Assembly: GCA_008931825.1 (NCBI GenBank)
Contig: QXVZ01007616.1
Location: 1 to 20,157, forward strand
Source of the DNA: Phallusia fumigata
Taxonomy: Eukaryota; Chordata; Ascidiacea; Phlebobranchia; Ascidiidae
Reading direction: 5' to 3'
DNA: 20,157 nt
Below, in pieces: positions 11,101 to 19,671 of this stretch. Within the stretch, counting starts at the first letter, position 1. Every line of letters starts with the position of its first letter. The position numbers were made by a program, and so were the translations under genes. The notes under the pieces were generated by a model that made no database searches, was not told the origin of the DNA, and worked only from the letters and a program-made list of their open reading frames with translations.

Positions 11101-14100
11101 CGTTCAGTCGCCATTGGTTTGTAAAGTTTTGAATAAGGGGGACTTCCCGAAACCTCTTGATCTGCAAAATATTACTCAGGCCTATGAGTTTTTGACCTGT
11201 GTATGTTAGCTATATGTTTTGCCGTACGTGATTGTTTAAATTTATAAAGGCTCTTCTGGTAAATGTATTTTGCGTACCGACGTTTCGACGTCCCCTCAGG
11301 GTGAATAACACTCAAAGCGCGAAATACAACGCAGCAGGATGAAACGGAGTACAAATGAAACAGCTTTAAACGAACAAATTAAGAACGCGCGCACGTCGGT
11401 ACCCAAAACACAATTGGCAGAAAAGCCTTCATATATTTATTCATTGCCTGGCAGTAACAGTGGTTGTTTAAATTATACGTAATACAGGCGAACAAACAAA
11501 TAAAGCCGAATGATGACCGATATCATTTCGAAGTTAGAATAAGTTTTGATCAGTTAGTTGTCGTAAAACCCCTTTTGCTTGGCTGCTTTACTTATTTTTT
11601 CGTGTGTTTTATTACAATTTAACACTTACCTGGTCTACAAACCGGGCTATTATCCACACGAACAACAGTAGTTCCAAGGCTGAAGGTCGCATTCCCAGGC
11701 AATCACACTTAGAATACGTCATAATTATCAGTCGTAGATCAATTAACATCACAAATATGATTTCCGAAGCCATGTGACACCCCAGGTTCACCATCGGGTT
11801 ACGTAAAAGACTTCCCACTCTGCAGAACAGATCGTAGTTATACACTGTTACCTCGTCACAAAACAAATCAGATTTTATGCTTTGCAAACATCCATAAGGT
11901 GGCGTCACTGAGCAAATTGCGGCCATTCTGCCTGATCTTTGCATCTCGAGGTACCGGTATTAATGACACAAGTTAATATGACCTCAGATAATCAATGTGA
12001 CGTCAAACTTATAGTGTATATAATTTTAGACTTTGAAAACATCCATTAGGTGGAGGCATTGAGCAAATTTGGCTGCTATACTCGAACTTAATATATCGGT
12101 CTCTATTGCACAAAAATTTTGTGTGACCTTATATAACCAACCTGACAGTCTATGCAAGTGACTTTACCAGTAATAAAGGGTGTGTTTAAAGCACAGAAAC
12201 GTAAAAAGCTTATCCTAAGCCATTTTTGATAAACGTCGCGATCGAAAAAGTTTACCACGTCCATTAAGTAAAACAGCTAAAGTAATTACTCACTTTGAAT
12301 CCGGTGCCACGATAAAAGCGAGACAGAGAAACGGGAATAGAATACTGAGAAAAGCCCTCGCCACCAGAGTTCTCGACCCGTGCTCGGTCTCGAACAAGGT
12401 TCCTTGGCGGATACAGGACAACGCCAGTTGACAATTGTCGTGCGCAACGAAGCGCTTCATCCGGACCTCGAAGCCCCGCTGCATTGGAGCCAGGTAGTTC
12501 TTTTGTAGCGTCTGGAGGTACGAATTGTGTTTAGTATTTAATGGGTTCGTGGCTCCCATTTTTGGCATATACAGAGAACAGACTTTTACTTGATCAGCGA
12601 CACTAACAACCCGCTCACTGGGGAATACGTTTACGTGATTGGGTTGATTGACGTGACAGATTGTTGTGTGCAAGTATACGAGCTTCTAGCGTTACGAATG
12701 GCATGACCAACTTTATTATTACCATGTGCCGTCCGCCAAAGTTATAATATGTGGCCACGGGACAGTACTGAAACACAATTAGCGTTCACGAACCGCAAAA
12801 TTTTTATGTGAGCCTGTTTTTTATTATTTTGCATTATATGTGTCTTCTGATCCCCAGTGTGAAAATATATTTATTAATGTTCCTCAGTTTTCCCTTAAAC
12901 GATTGTAAACGTTTAAATTTGATTAACTGACAAGATTTGGGCAGTCAACCAAGTGATTGTATTTAAAAATGTTGCCTGAAAGACCAAAAAAATTTTTTTA
13001 TTTTATTTTGTCAACCATTTTTACTCGGCCTATAAACTAAACGAGCAGATTATTAAAAAGCTGCTACACTCATTAGCTATGCAGAATGTTGGAAGTCCTA
13101 TTCAGGCCTGTAAAGTCGCTCGTGTAACTAAAGTCCTTGTTTTCACTGGGTATGGAAATTTTTTGCCATTGGTTTCAGTAATGGAGTGCGCGCTTGGCTG
13201 AAAATTACATATAAACGCCGCCAAACCGCTCCATTACAACTGTGCACTTAAGTGGAAGTTTGTTATACAAAGTACTCGAAGACACTAATGTGTTTTCGAT
13301 CATGGTGGTGAATATGAAAGTAAAATCGGTGGTTATTGGCCTTTTCATAATTTGTAAATGGATTTTTCGGCTCACTTACCGTACGAGGTTGTCCGGGGGG
13401 ATCGAAGCGAAGCAGATCCGCTAAGTCCGACGGTGATCTGACCTCACTTAAAAGGTCACAAGCAAAATCTTCCACCTGAAACCAAAAATACGTGTAGAGG
13501 TCATATAATACCCTAAAAAACTTATACATGATGGACAACTATTAAAAAAAATGTTTGAAGTGGGTTAGTTTTAAGCAGTTTGGGAATTTACGCGGTTACG
13601 TTTTTCATTGGCTATTCTCATTTGGACCGATACCTGTACACAGAATTGTGTAATTTTCACTGAAGCGAGCAAGCCACTTGTGTCACGTATTGAGAAAATG
13701 TCACAACTTTTGACCTTCCTTGTCACCCCAAAACAAGAAATGATTCATTGGGCTCAAAGTGGTCCTTGGATTTTTTGGGGCCTCTGTAGGAACCCATGGA
13801 TTACAAGAAAACATCACGTCCAAAAGGTTTGTGTCACGTGATGTTAGAGCTGATCAGGTGACCGAAACAAAACTCGTGAGACCGAATTGCAAATTTACAA
13901 TGTTGCTGAGTCATCTAACCTTGACTTCAACGGAATGTTTTGCTTAAGTTCTTTTATTGGTGGTTGCGTGTTGCGCCGGAAATCCCGAAATGCGAAACTT
14001 TGGATCTTTTTACCAAACAATTTGAAACAAAGTTTTCATCTGTATACTTTCGGGTTATAAAAATGATATTTTTTTCTATTTGAATAAGATGGTAATAAAT

Positions 14101-17100
14101 CCCTAGTTTTAATGCAAAATATATATAGTTTACAAAGCAACACAAACGACTAAGGACAGTCTTAAGATCTTACATACTGCGGTCCTGCAAATACATTTTT
14201 ATGAATAGCAAAATTACCTACAGTTATTTTTTACAGTGTAGTATATTTTATTGTTTTATAAAACAGCCGTGACGTCACATACGAAACGCAAGGTGTAATA
14301 TTGTCACCGTCAAATCTCAATGTCATCTCACTTCATGTCTTTTTACTCGGATAAATAGGGCGAAAACGCAATGCATAGTCATGCGTGTCGAGAGAGCTTG
14401 TCAAAGTTTCAGAACCATTTGGAAAATTACAGGGCATCCAGGGTAATTTACCTGCTCAGCAAGGGGAACGTAGAGCGATCGTGCGGTGGGTTCCGTGTTC
14501 GCTTTCTTCTTCAGCTTGCGGTAAAGCAGAAAAATGTTCTCAAGAAAGTCGCGACAATCTGTACAAAGGAATTTTTGATGCGTGAATGCGATTTTTGTCT
14601 ACGTTGCACTAAGCAAGGAAACAATGGTTGTCACAACAGCTCCACAATCAGTTGAAAGACTTGCTGAATTTTCGCCTAAAACTTGGGTTTTGTAACTATA
14701 TTGTTTCAAGGTTCCAGAACCAATCTTGACAATCACAAAGTGCCTTTCTATCACTAAGTATGTTTACACAGTTAAAGCGGGTTTTCGTAATACTATTTCA
14801 AAACCGTCTATATTACACAAAAAGCTACATACCGTCGTCTCCTTCCGTAAACATCATGATCATATAGGCGGGACTGGCTCTGGCTCTATAGTAGAGGATT
14901 TTGTTATTTGATGCATCCCAGCTTTTTTCAAGTACAGTGGTGAAGGGTTTGGTTGTGTTGTTGTTGTCGAGGTTGCGGTCGCTACGACGCGAGAACAGTC
15001 GCTTCAACGTGTTTTGGTTTGAAATCCTAAAAAATATACAAACCTTTCGATTTAAAAAAGAATTTGACATAAAACTTTGGTAAAGGTGGTCAAACTTGGG
15101 TAAAGGAATTGTAAAAAGGATTTCTAGTACGCTTTTGCTGAGTTAGAATGCTGACATGGATTTTATCTCTTTAGATAGTGACATAGAGATCGTCTTCTGC
15201 CGAAACAGCTTGGACTTTCTACTGTATCAAACAGTCGCAAAAATATTAGGATGACTTTTCAAACAAAGTTCACTGTCAGCAGCGAAACAAACATGACGCC
15301 AGTGGTTTAAGTTTCGGTGACGCAAGCTTCTTGTTAGACGGCAATAGGTGGATAACAAAAATCCGAATCTTTTTTGGAGTCTTTTAATATCAACTATTTG
15401 AATAAAAAAAAACAATATGTTTAACTAAAGCATTTTTCACTGTTTGCGATTCAACCCAACGCTCGCTTGCAACGAAATTCGTGCAAAAACTTAAAAAGGG
15501 TATTTCCATAACTTGCAAAGAAGATATCTATTGCAAAAGGGTTACGGTTCTGTCGAGTGGGAATGTGAAGAACGCGTGGTGCATGTAGCAACAGTAAACC
15601 AACCCTAACCTACAAAAGAATTCGGGTTGACCAGACAATGATGTCGATGTTGTGAATGCAATCACTAAACAACAGGCTGCGGTTTCTACTAGAATCCATG
15701 CAAAAAACTGTAAATTTGCATAAAATTCGCAATTGCCAAAGCTGTAGTTTGTTTCGATAAGCTATAGGCTCGGCAAACTTAAAAAAAACAACAATTTTTC
15801 GTTTTAGCCGATGTGACTACTGGGTAGGGGTTTGTACTTCAAAGAATCGAGGCATTTTCATTGCTGCATGTTTGCTTTGTTACGCACGGTCAATCAAACG
15901 TACGATTCTCAGAAAAATGCCCGTGAGCAAAACAATTCCTTTTCATCGCACAAGCGTGGAAACAGATCTTGGTATTCGGGGTCACTTGGGGTCAAAAATG
16001 TCGATTCTGGTATAGCAACAATATTAGACGCCAGTAAATTAAAAGTCTAAATGGGGATGCGTACATATTAAAATGCTACCCTGATTGAGTACGCAAATAG
16101 AAAAAGTAATTAGATTTCATATCAAACTTTTGTAATAATATCTTGTCTGATGTTAAAAATGTGTTTTTTAATCACTTAAAACGTGTCAGTTGTTCTAAAA
16201 TTGACATGGACAAGCCTGATATGTTTTTTGGGCGTGGCAATTTTTGTGATTTTTTACAAATGGTAAACTTACTTGAATCCGTGTGAGTGTAGAATCTTGA
16301 GCATGACGTAATCGTTCTTGTGCGCAGCGAGCTGAATCGGTGTCAATCCTAAGTCAAGGTAAAGCAAAGTTTAAAGGAAATACTGAGGGTTTCTTAAATG
16401 TAAATCTAGTGTAAGCAAAATCGCCACGACACAGCAAACGGCACGATCTTTTTGGTGTAAAACAACGCAAATTCGTGCGTTTTTTAAGCAAATCACGCAA
16501 GCTGGTCACTTGAGGTTTTTAAAACTTGAACTAAAGACCCTCTACGGACGCAATAACAATAGTTCACATTTTTACCCTAAAAAGATGAAATATTGCAGTT
16601 TGCTGTTATGAAATACTATCCTGTACATGTAGGTTTAAAAGTTTAGGCGATGTAAACTGTTGCAGTGTATTTAAATGTTTTTGTTGGGACAGCTCATGAC
16701 CCAAAAGACCTTGCTGATTACCTTATTTCTTAAAACAGCGAGTTTCTCAAATCCTTTTTTTGTGAGCGTAATAATGAGAAACAGAAAAAAGGGTAATGAC
16801 GTCACTACATGCTTTACGAAGTAATGTCACGCAAAACTGATGGTTGACGGTCTGTTTTTGTTCCAGTAGCCTACATCAGAGAGTTTTTTGCGTCATGTAC
16901 TAACTCCTGTAAAAACCTAAGACCTCCTGTTAATGCATGAACCGCAAGAAGGTTTTTGGCACGAGACATTACTCTCTGGCTAAGATAAACAGCGTTTAAA
17001 ATAGCACACGACAGTTCCTTTAAACACAAAGGCGTCTATTTCCACGCAGCGTGATGCATAGTATGACCTGATCAAAGCTTTTTTGGTAGAAAGGTATTTT

Positions 17101-19645
17101 ATGCATTAAATTCCGGTTAAACTATTTCTATTGGCGCGCATCCGATGCTTTGCACACAACGTGCAATTTATAACATTCAAGAATGTCATGACATAGATGT
17201 ACTAATATTGCGACTCGAATTGTTATTTCTAGTTACACTATAAATGCCCCCCAGTATGCAAATTATTCCGTGCGTTCGATGCATTCAATAGTTGAAGTAA
17301 CGTATCTGAGCTACCCGTTTCCTATGACGCTATGGTGCATGTTTAGAACTATGAGTTCTTAAGTCCACGATCAATGATGCTGTTTATAGTCCAAACCGAC
17401 CGCACTGGCGCTAAATGACAAAGTTACAAATTGTCTGATGTTCCAACATCAAACCACTTAACTTAGGTACACAAAATTTACGGTTTTAAATAGTCTCAAT
17501 AGGAAGATACAAGCAAGTACTTGTTTGTAAAACCTGTTCTACGTTTTGCCAAACGCTTTTGTTATCACCAGCGAAGAAAATGTTTTACACACAAGTACTG
17601 GCTTGCACATGTGTTCGAACCACTAAAATTTCGGAAAACTGTGTTTTATTCGATTTGTTCGATTCGGGGGAGTCGGTGACTTTAGTTTGATTCAGCTCAT
17701 CAAGTTCATTTTGGTTTTATCAATCCCGTTTGCCCTTTTATTCAGGTAACCCCGAAAAGGCAATCCAAAACAGGATTAGTACCAACAACCTTCCGAGCGC
17801 AAGGCAATCGCCATGTTTGCAATATATTTAGGTTTTTGAAACCTTTTGAAAATGGTCCGCCCCTGAATTTTGTTTTGAGAAAGGGTTCTAAGTCCTAGTT
17901 GAAAATAAATGGTTGAGTAAGCAGAACGGCCCTACCTGCAGGATAAAAGGAATCTTCGCCGGTTATCACTTGTTGCCGGTTGGTGTCGTATTCCATAAAC
18001 AGTTCAACGATCTCGTAAAAGCCGAAGTCGATTGCGTGATACAAGCACTCGTCAATTTCCACCTAAAAAGTGAACTCTTTTGTTAAGAAAACCATCCTTT
18101 TGTCCTGATGAAATACTTTTATAGCATCTTAAGCCAAACCCAATCCTATAAATTTCAGTTTCTTTGCCTTTCAGTGTTTTGAATAGTTGTAAAACTTTTA
18201 AGCATCAAAGTGGTAAGTAACAAAAATGCTTATAAGGGTGGATAGAAAAACAGTCGTGCTTTAACATCCCTTAAGCGGAATTGATTTGAAATTCTGATTT
18301 CGAAGAATTATTCTATGTATTATATTACAGCACCATATTTTTTCCGTCTTGGGTATTTCAATTTATGAGATTACCTTATATGCAAGCAGCATGGTCATCA
18401 TATTCCTATCCCTGTTCAGCATAGCAATGAAAAGTGCCGAGCGGCCCCATTCGTCCCTGCAGTTCTTGTTGAACTTCCTTGTGTCGGGACCAGGCGACTT
18501 GGGGCCTCCCTTCCTGGCCTTTTGGGAAGTGTGACGTGTCGTTGGCCGAGTGGTGGTTATGACAGGTAAGTGGGCTTTGGACAACCGTTTCTGCCGCTTC
18601 GCAAGAGCCCAGCGGGACGCAACAGACGGTTTGGTTTCCGAGGGACTGTCCCGCGACTCGACGACATCCATTTCAATCACAGTCTCCTTTTCTTTGCTGT
18701 CTCCATCAGGTTTCGTTTCCCTGGTCTTCTTTAGGGTTGATTTTGCAGGTTTTCTGCCGTTGGCCTGGATCTCGACTTTTTTTGGTTTGACGTCGACGTC
18801 GCGGCGTTCGTCGCCCGACGCGTCGCTCGAATCGGAGTCGGAGCGGTAATCTTCCAGAATCTCACGCGCTTCTTCTACGTCCCCACTTTCCACGGCCCTG
18901 ACAAAAATGTATTGGTTTGAGTAATTAGGTTTTTATTTTCCGGCTTTTTTGCCACAATTTTGATTGCTTACCTTAAAAAGTGAAGTTCTTCGTCCGCGGC
19001 TTCCTTGTGCGTGAAATACATGTTGGTGAAAGTCGCCACTGTCCGCAGTTTGGCGTAAGTTGACTGTGAGTGACGTGGCAGGGTCCCATACTGACCAGAA
19101 TCCTGTTTTTGAGCTTTTCCATTCTGCCGTCGGTCCAAGGTTGCTGCGTGTCTGCGGCAAAATACACATGCCGAGGTCAGCATTTTTGGTTTCAACGTTT
19201 AATAAAGTCCTTATGGCCTTGCCTCGGCTATTTTTTGACTTCTGCAATCGTGCTTTTTGCGTGTTTAGGAAATATATAGGTTAACAGTTGTCGTAGGATA
19301 TCTCAAGGGGTTTTCTAGGAATCCAAGGGCTTTAAATTTAGAGTATTTCACGTTGGTAATTACGTTTTACATCAACATTTCCTAAAACCCCCAACAGGCT
19401 CAATAATGGCCCCCGATCATTGTCTTTCTGCCTTTTGGGTAAACTATCAACGTGGTTTATCAATTTTGGTTCAACTTCTTAACCCAATAAAGTCCGGCAA
19501 CCTACTCTGGCTTTGGTGACGGATGCGGATGATTCATCCTGGCTGATAAGATGTGACTTGGAGCAAGAAGATGTCGGAGGGTGGGAGGTTCAACCAGCAC
19601 GTCTTCATCCGATGAGAGACGCGAGTGGTGACGTTTCGTCGACAT
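7994..19645 (-). CDS. TRPC: TRPC-family cation channel, 17 exons, 1000 codons
   Basis: The reconstructed CDS joins 19645-19506, 19151-18972, 18897-18375, 18062-17936, 16348-16273, 15026-14833, 14558-14452, 13475-13380, 12511-12294, 11819-11630, 11161-10994, 10676-10550, 10385-10264, 9813-9601, 9226-8969, 8679-8549 and 8126-7994. All introns are GT-AG and every phase matches. The family is shown by the ankyrin region, SPAY, KRFVAH and GPLQLSL motifs, LNMLIAMM in S6, the EWKY TRP box and the PPPMNLIPSP segment. TRPC channels are plasma-membrane tetramers that pass Na+ and Ca2+ after phospholipase C signalling; that role is family knowledge. The length is slightly above the usual 800-950 residues because of an insert in exon 3. 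The pore sequence is unusual, so selectivity cannot be assumed. I could not assign it to a vertebrate subtype. An upstream exon beyond the window is possible. Confidence 0.93.
8203..8470. repeat. Diverged tandem duplication, about 127-bp period
   Basis: TTGAATGTAAC recurs at 8203 and 8330. The following sequences stay roughly alignable: TTGCAT near 8243 and 8390, and GTGTCCTAA...GGTTACT against TATCCTAA...GGTTACT. It lies in TRPC intron 16. Confidence 0.55.
8549..8679 (-). CDS. TRPC: TRPC exon 16 (C-terminal variable region)
   Basis: The acceptor GGTTTTTTTTGCAG is strong and sits at 8680. The donor GTAAAA follows 8549 (phase 2). It encodes residues 914-956, a polar stretch ending NHKYRQSIARITN. 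With exon 17 this gives KYRQSIARITNRYLRRYL, matching the conserved TRPC C-terminal helix (RYQxxMxxLxxRYV). That match across the splice supports both small exons. Confidence 0.85.
8901..8906 (-). terminator. Alternative poly(A) signal ATTAAA inside TRPC intron 15
   Basis: An ATTAAA lies 18 nt past the TAG at 8924, which is reached only if exon 15 is not spliced. It is followed by a long T run. It could end a short intron-retained transcript. Use is not shown by sequence alone. Confidence 0.35.
8969..9226 (-). CDS. TRPC: TRPC exon 15 (S6 and TRP boxes)
   Basis: The acceptor CTTATTCCTCAG is at 9227. The donor is the weak GTTGGG after 8969. It encodes residues 828-913: LPITQWVG, S6 with VIMLNMLIAMM, the TRP box EWKY (872-875) and the second box RPPPMNLIPSP. 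Phase is 0 out, which exon 16 requires. If this donor is not used, the frame runs 14 more codons to a TAG at 8926-8924. Confidence 0.92.
9601..9813 (-). CDS. TRPC: TRPC exon 14 (pore turret, pore helix, filter)
   Basis: The acceptor TTTTTTAG is at 9814 and the donor GTAGAA follows 9601; phase is 0 on both sides. It encodes residues 757-827. The turret has two cysteines (776, 788) flanking an NGT sequon. SLLQQYWTLYGYGW takes the place of the TRPC LFWSIFGL pore segment, and the filter position reads YGYG (807-810). The assignment rests on position between S5 and S6 and on exact phases more than on similarity. Confidence 0.88.
9905..10000. mobile_element. hAT-like terminal fragment
   Basis: It starts CAGTGTTTCTTAACCGGG and continues with repeated GTGCCGCG words, a pattern typical of non-autonomous hAT elements. 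No matching far end is seen in the window, so it is a fragment or solo end. It sits in TRPC intron 13. Family assignment is from memory of such termini. Confidence 0.4.
10264..10385 (-). CDS. TRPC: TRPC exon 13 (S4-S5 linker and S5)
   Basis: The acceptor TTATTTTTTAG is at 10386 and the donor GTAGGC follows 10264. It encodes residues 716-756. GPLQLSLDKMIVDTIRF followed by QLYWSYGE is a near-diagnostic TRPC S4-S5/S5 sequence (family form GPLQISLGRM.....KF...NQLYWYY). Confidence 0.95.
10550..10676 (-). CDS. TRPC: TRPC exon 12 (S3-S4 loop and S4)
   Basis: The acceptor GTTGATACAG is at 10677 and the donor GTAAGA follows 10550 (phase 1). It encodes residues 674-715. S4 is about 690-711, and IRALELLYIDRTFGPLQ across the junction matches TRPC IRLLxLxxVxxxLGPLQ. 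A possible N-glycosylation sequon NET sits in the S3-S4 loop. Confidence 0.9.
10994..11161 (-). CDS. TRPC: TRPC exon 11 (S2-S3 linker and S3)
   Basis: The acceptor TATTTTGCAG is at 11162 and the donor GTAGGG follows 10994; phase is 0 on both sides. It encodes residues 618-673. NQWRLNDVGTTFLFTVVIIL corresponds to TRPC WNxxDxxxxxLF at S3 (about 634-659). Confidence 0.9.
11630..11819 (-). CDS. TRPC: TRPC exon 10 (S1 and S2)
   Basis: The acceptor CTGTTCTGCAG is at 11820 and the donor GTAAGT follows 11630. It encodes residues 554-617. LLRNPMVNLGCHMAS leads into S1 (about 563-585), and ALELLLFVWIIARFVD is S2 (about 601-617). The S1-S2 loop contains CDC. It completes a Lys codon from exon 9. Confidence 0.92.
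11880..11929. repeat. Imperfect 50-bp direct repeat, copy 1
   Basis: It contains AAACATCCATAAGGTGG and CTGAGCAAATT. It matches 12031-12080 at roughly three quarters of positions. It is in TRPC intron 9. Confidence 0.6.
11998..12005. promoter_or_regulatory. CRE palindrome TGACGTCA
   Basis: Perfect CREB/ATF consensus in TRPC intron 9, between the two 50-bp repeat copies. Confidence 0.35.
12031..12080. repeat. Imperfect 50-bp direct repeat, copy 2
   Basis: It contains AAACATCCATTAGGTGG and TTGAGCAAATT, 151 bp from copy 1. Both copies are in TRPC intron 9. Confidence 0.6.
12294..12511 (-). CDS. TRPC: TRPC exon 9 (pre-S1 region)
   Basis: The acceptor CGTACCTCCAG is at 12512 and the donor GTGAGT follows 12294 (phase 2). 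It encodes residues 482-553. KRFVAHDNCQ is the conserved TRPC KKFVAHPNCQ segment. It is followed by a hydrophobic pre-S1 elbow (FLSILFPFLCLAFIVAP). The open frame extends further upstream, but the chosen acceptor is the one that matches exon 8 in phase. Confidence 0.92.
12512..13379 (-). other. TRPC: TRPC intron 8
   Basis: 868 bp, GTAAGT to CTCCAG. The frame of exon 9 stays open some 160 nt into it, but this part is not supported as coding. Nothing else recognised. Confidence 0.75.
13380..13475 (-). CDS. TRPC: TRPC exon 8 (linker helix, FACDLL motif)
   Basis: The acceptor TTTGGTTTCAG is at 13476 and the donor GTAAGT follows 13380. It encodes VEDFACDLLSEVRSPSDLAD and onward (residues 450-481), matching TRPC Q.E.FA.DLLD.CR...E. 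Phase is 0 on both sides. Confidence 0.9.
13476..14451 (-). other. TRPC: TRPC intron 7
   Basis: 976 bp. It holds one CRE (14270-14277) and one CACGTG E-box (13835-13840). No nested gene seen. Confidence 0.75.
14270..14277. promoter_or_regulatory. CRE palindrome TGACGTCA
   Basis: Perfect CREB/ATF consensus in TRPC intron 7. Confidence 0.35.
14452..14558 (-). CDS. TRPC: TRPC exon 7 (linker helices)
   Basis: The acceptor TTTGTACAG is at 14559 and the donor GTAAAT follows 14452. It encodes residues 414-449, CRDFLENIFLLYRKLKKKAN followed by a Tyr-containing stretch to AEQ. It corresponds to the TRPC segment DP...AF.L...L..LA between SPAY and the FA.DLL motif. Similarity is weak, but phases and position fit exactly. 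Confidence 0.82.
14833..15026 (-). CDS. TRPC: TRPC exon 6 (ankyrin-to-linker region, SPAY motif)
   Basis: The acceptor ATTTTTTAG is at 15027 and the donor GTATGT follows 14833. It encodes residues 349-413. The end, YYRARASPAYMIMM, matches the TRPC motif YRALxSPxYI. The part before it, which in TRPCs holds a His/Cys cluster, is basic and Asn-rich and has no cysteine. This is noted as a finding. Confidence 0.92.
15027..16272 (-). other. TRPC: TRPC intron 5
   Basis: 1246 bp, AT-rich. Plus-strand open frames in it are short and without domains. Nothing recognised. Confidence 0.75.
16273..16348 (-). CDS. TRPC: TRPC exon 5 (ankyrin repeat 4)
   Basis: This is a 76-nt exon with acceptor GACTTAG at 16349 and donor GTAAGT after 16273. 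It encodes GLTPIQLAAHKNDYVMLK and onward, matching the TRPC GxTPLxLAAHxNxYE repeat. It is phase 1 in and phase 2 out, and both partners agree. Confidence 0.93.
16349..17935 (-). other. TRPC: TRPC intron 4
   Basis: 1587 bp, the largest TRPC intron. It contains a CRE (16797-16804) and an octamer ATGCAAAT (17256-17263). The ankyrin frame is continuous across it, so no exon is missing. No nested gene seen. Confidence 0.75.
16797..16804. promoter_or_regulatory. CRE palindrome TGACGTCA
   Basis: Perfect CREB/ATF consensus in TRPC intron 4. Confidence 0.35.
17936..18062 (-). CDS. TRPC: TRPC exon 4 (ankyrin repeat 3)
   Basis: The acceptor CACTTTTTAG is at 18063 and the donor GTAGGG follows 17936 (phase 1). 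It encodes residues 282-323, including ECLYHAIDFGFYEIVELFME, the TRPC ankyrin helix pair (family form LLYAI....VEAVELLL). It joins exon 5 to complete a Gly codon. Confidence 0.9.
18375..18897 (-). CDS. TRPC: TRPC exon 3 (ankyrin repeats 1-2 with large charged insert)
   Basis: The acceptor TTTTTGTCAG is at 18898 and the donor GTAATC follows 18375. It opens with AVESGDVEEAREILED (ankyrin repeat 1). About 120 Ser/Asp/Glu/Lys-rich residues follow (residues 124-247). It then resumes family sequence with NCRDEWGRSALFIAM (ankyrin repeat 2). The 523-nt exon is open throughout and is a whole number of codons plus one. The insert has basic clusters such as KPKK and AKRQKRLSK. A hidden intron in the insert cannot be excluded, but I see no better splice pair. 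Confidence 0.9.
18972..19151 (-). CDS. TRPC: TRPC exon 2 (N-terminal tail into first ankyrin helix)
   Basis: The acceptor TTTTGCCGCAG is at 19152 and the donor GTAAGC follows 18972. It encodes residues 47-106. The end, THKEAADEELHFL, runs into exon 3 as LR-AVESGDV, matching the TRPC entry to ankyrin repeat 1 (family form FL..VERGD). Phases are 2 in and 2 out. The first half is Gln-, Ser- and Arg-rich without a recognisable domain. Confidence 0.85.
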
Positions 19646-19671
19646 GACGACGGGCGAAGGTGACTCTTCCG
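19506..19671 (-). CDS. TRPC: TRPC exon 1 (N-terminal tail, contains likely start)
   Basis: The acceptor TTTTTACAG precedes 19671 and the donor GTAGGT follows 19506 (phase 2). The frame is open from the acceptor; the first ATG is 19645-19643, with G at -3, giving MSTKRHHSRLSSDED. The eight codons before it are also open, so coding could begin in an exon further right. The segment is Ser-, His- and Pro-rich and probably disordered. Choice of start is the least certain part of the model. Confidence 0.72.

Noticed and set aside
14371..14655. Plus-strand open frame of 94 codons
   Set aside because: It overlaps TRPC exon 7 on the other strand; no domain is seen and the minus-strand reading fits the family in phase.
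17238..17263. Octamer plus TATA-like motif as an internal promoter in intron 4
   Set aside because: The order and strand of the two motifs do not fit a known promoter layout, and nothing downstream supports a transcript.
18550..18849. Plus-strand open frame of 99 codons
   Set aside because: It is the antisense of the charged TRPC exon 3 insert; low-complexity coding DNA often leaves the opposite strand open.
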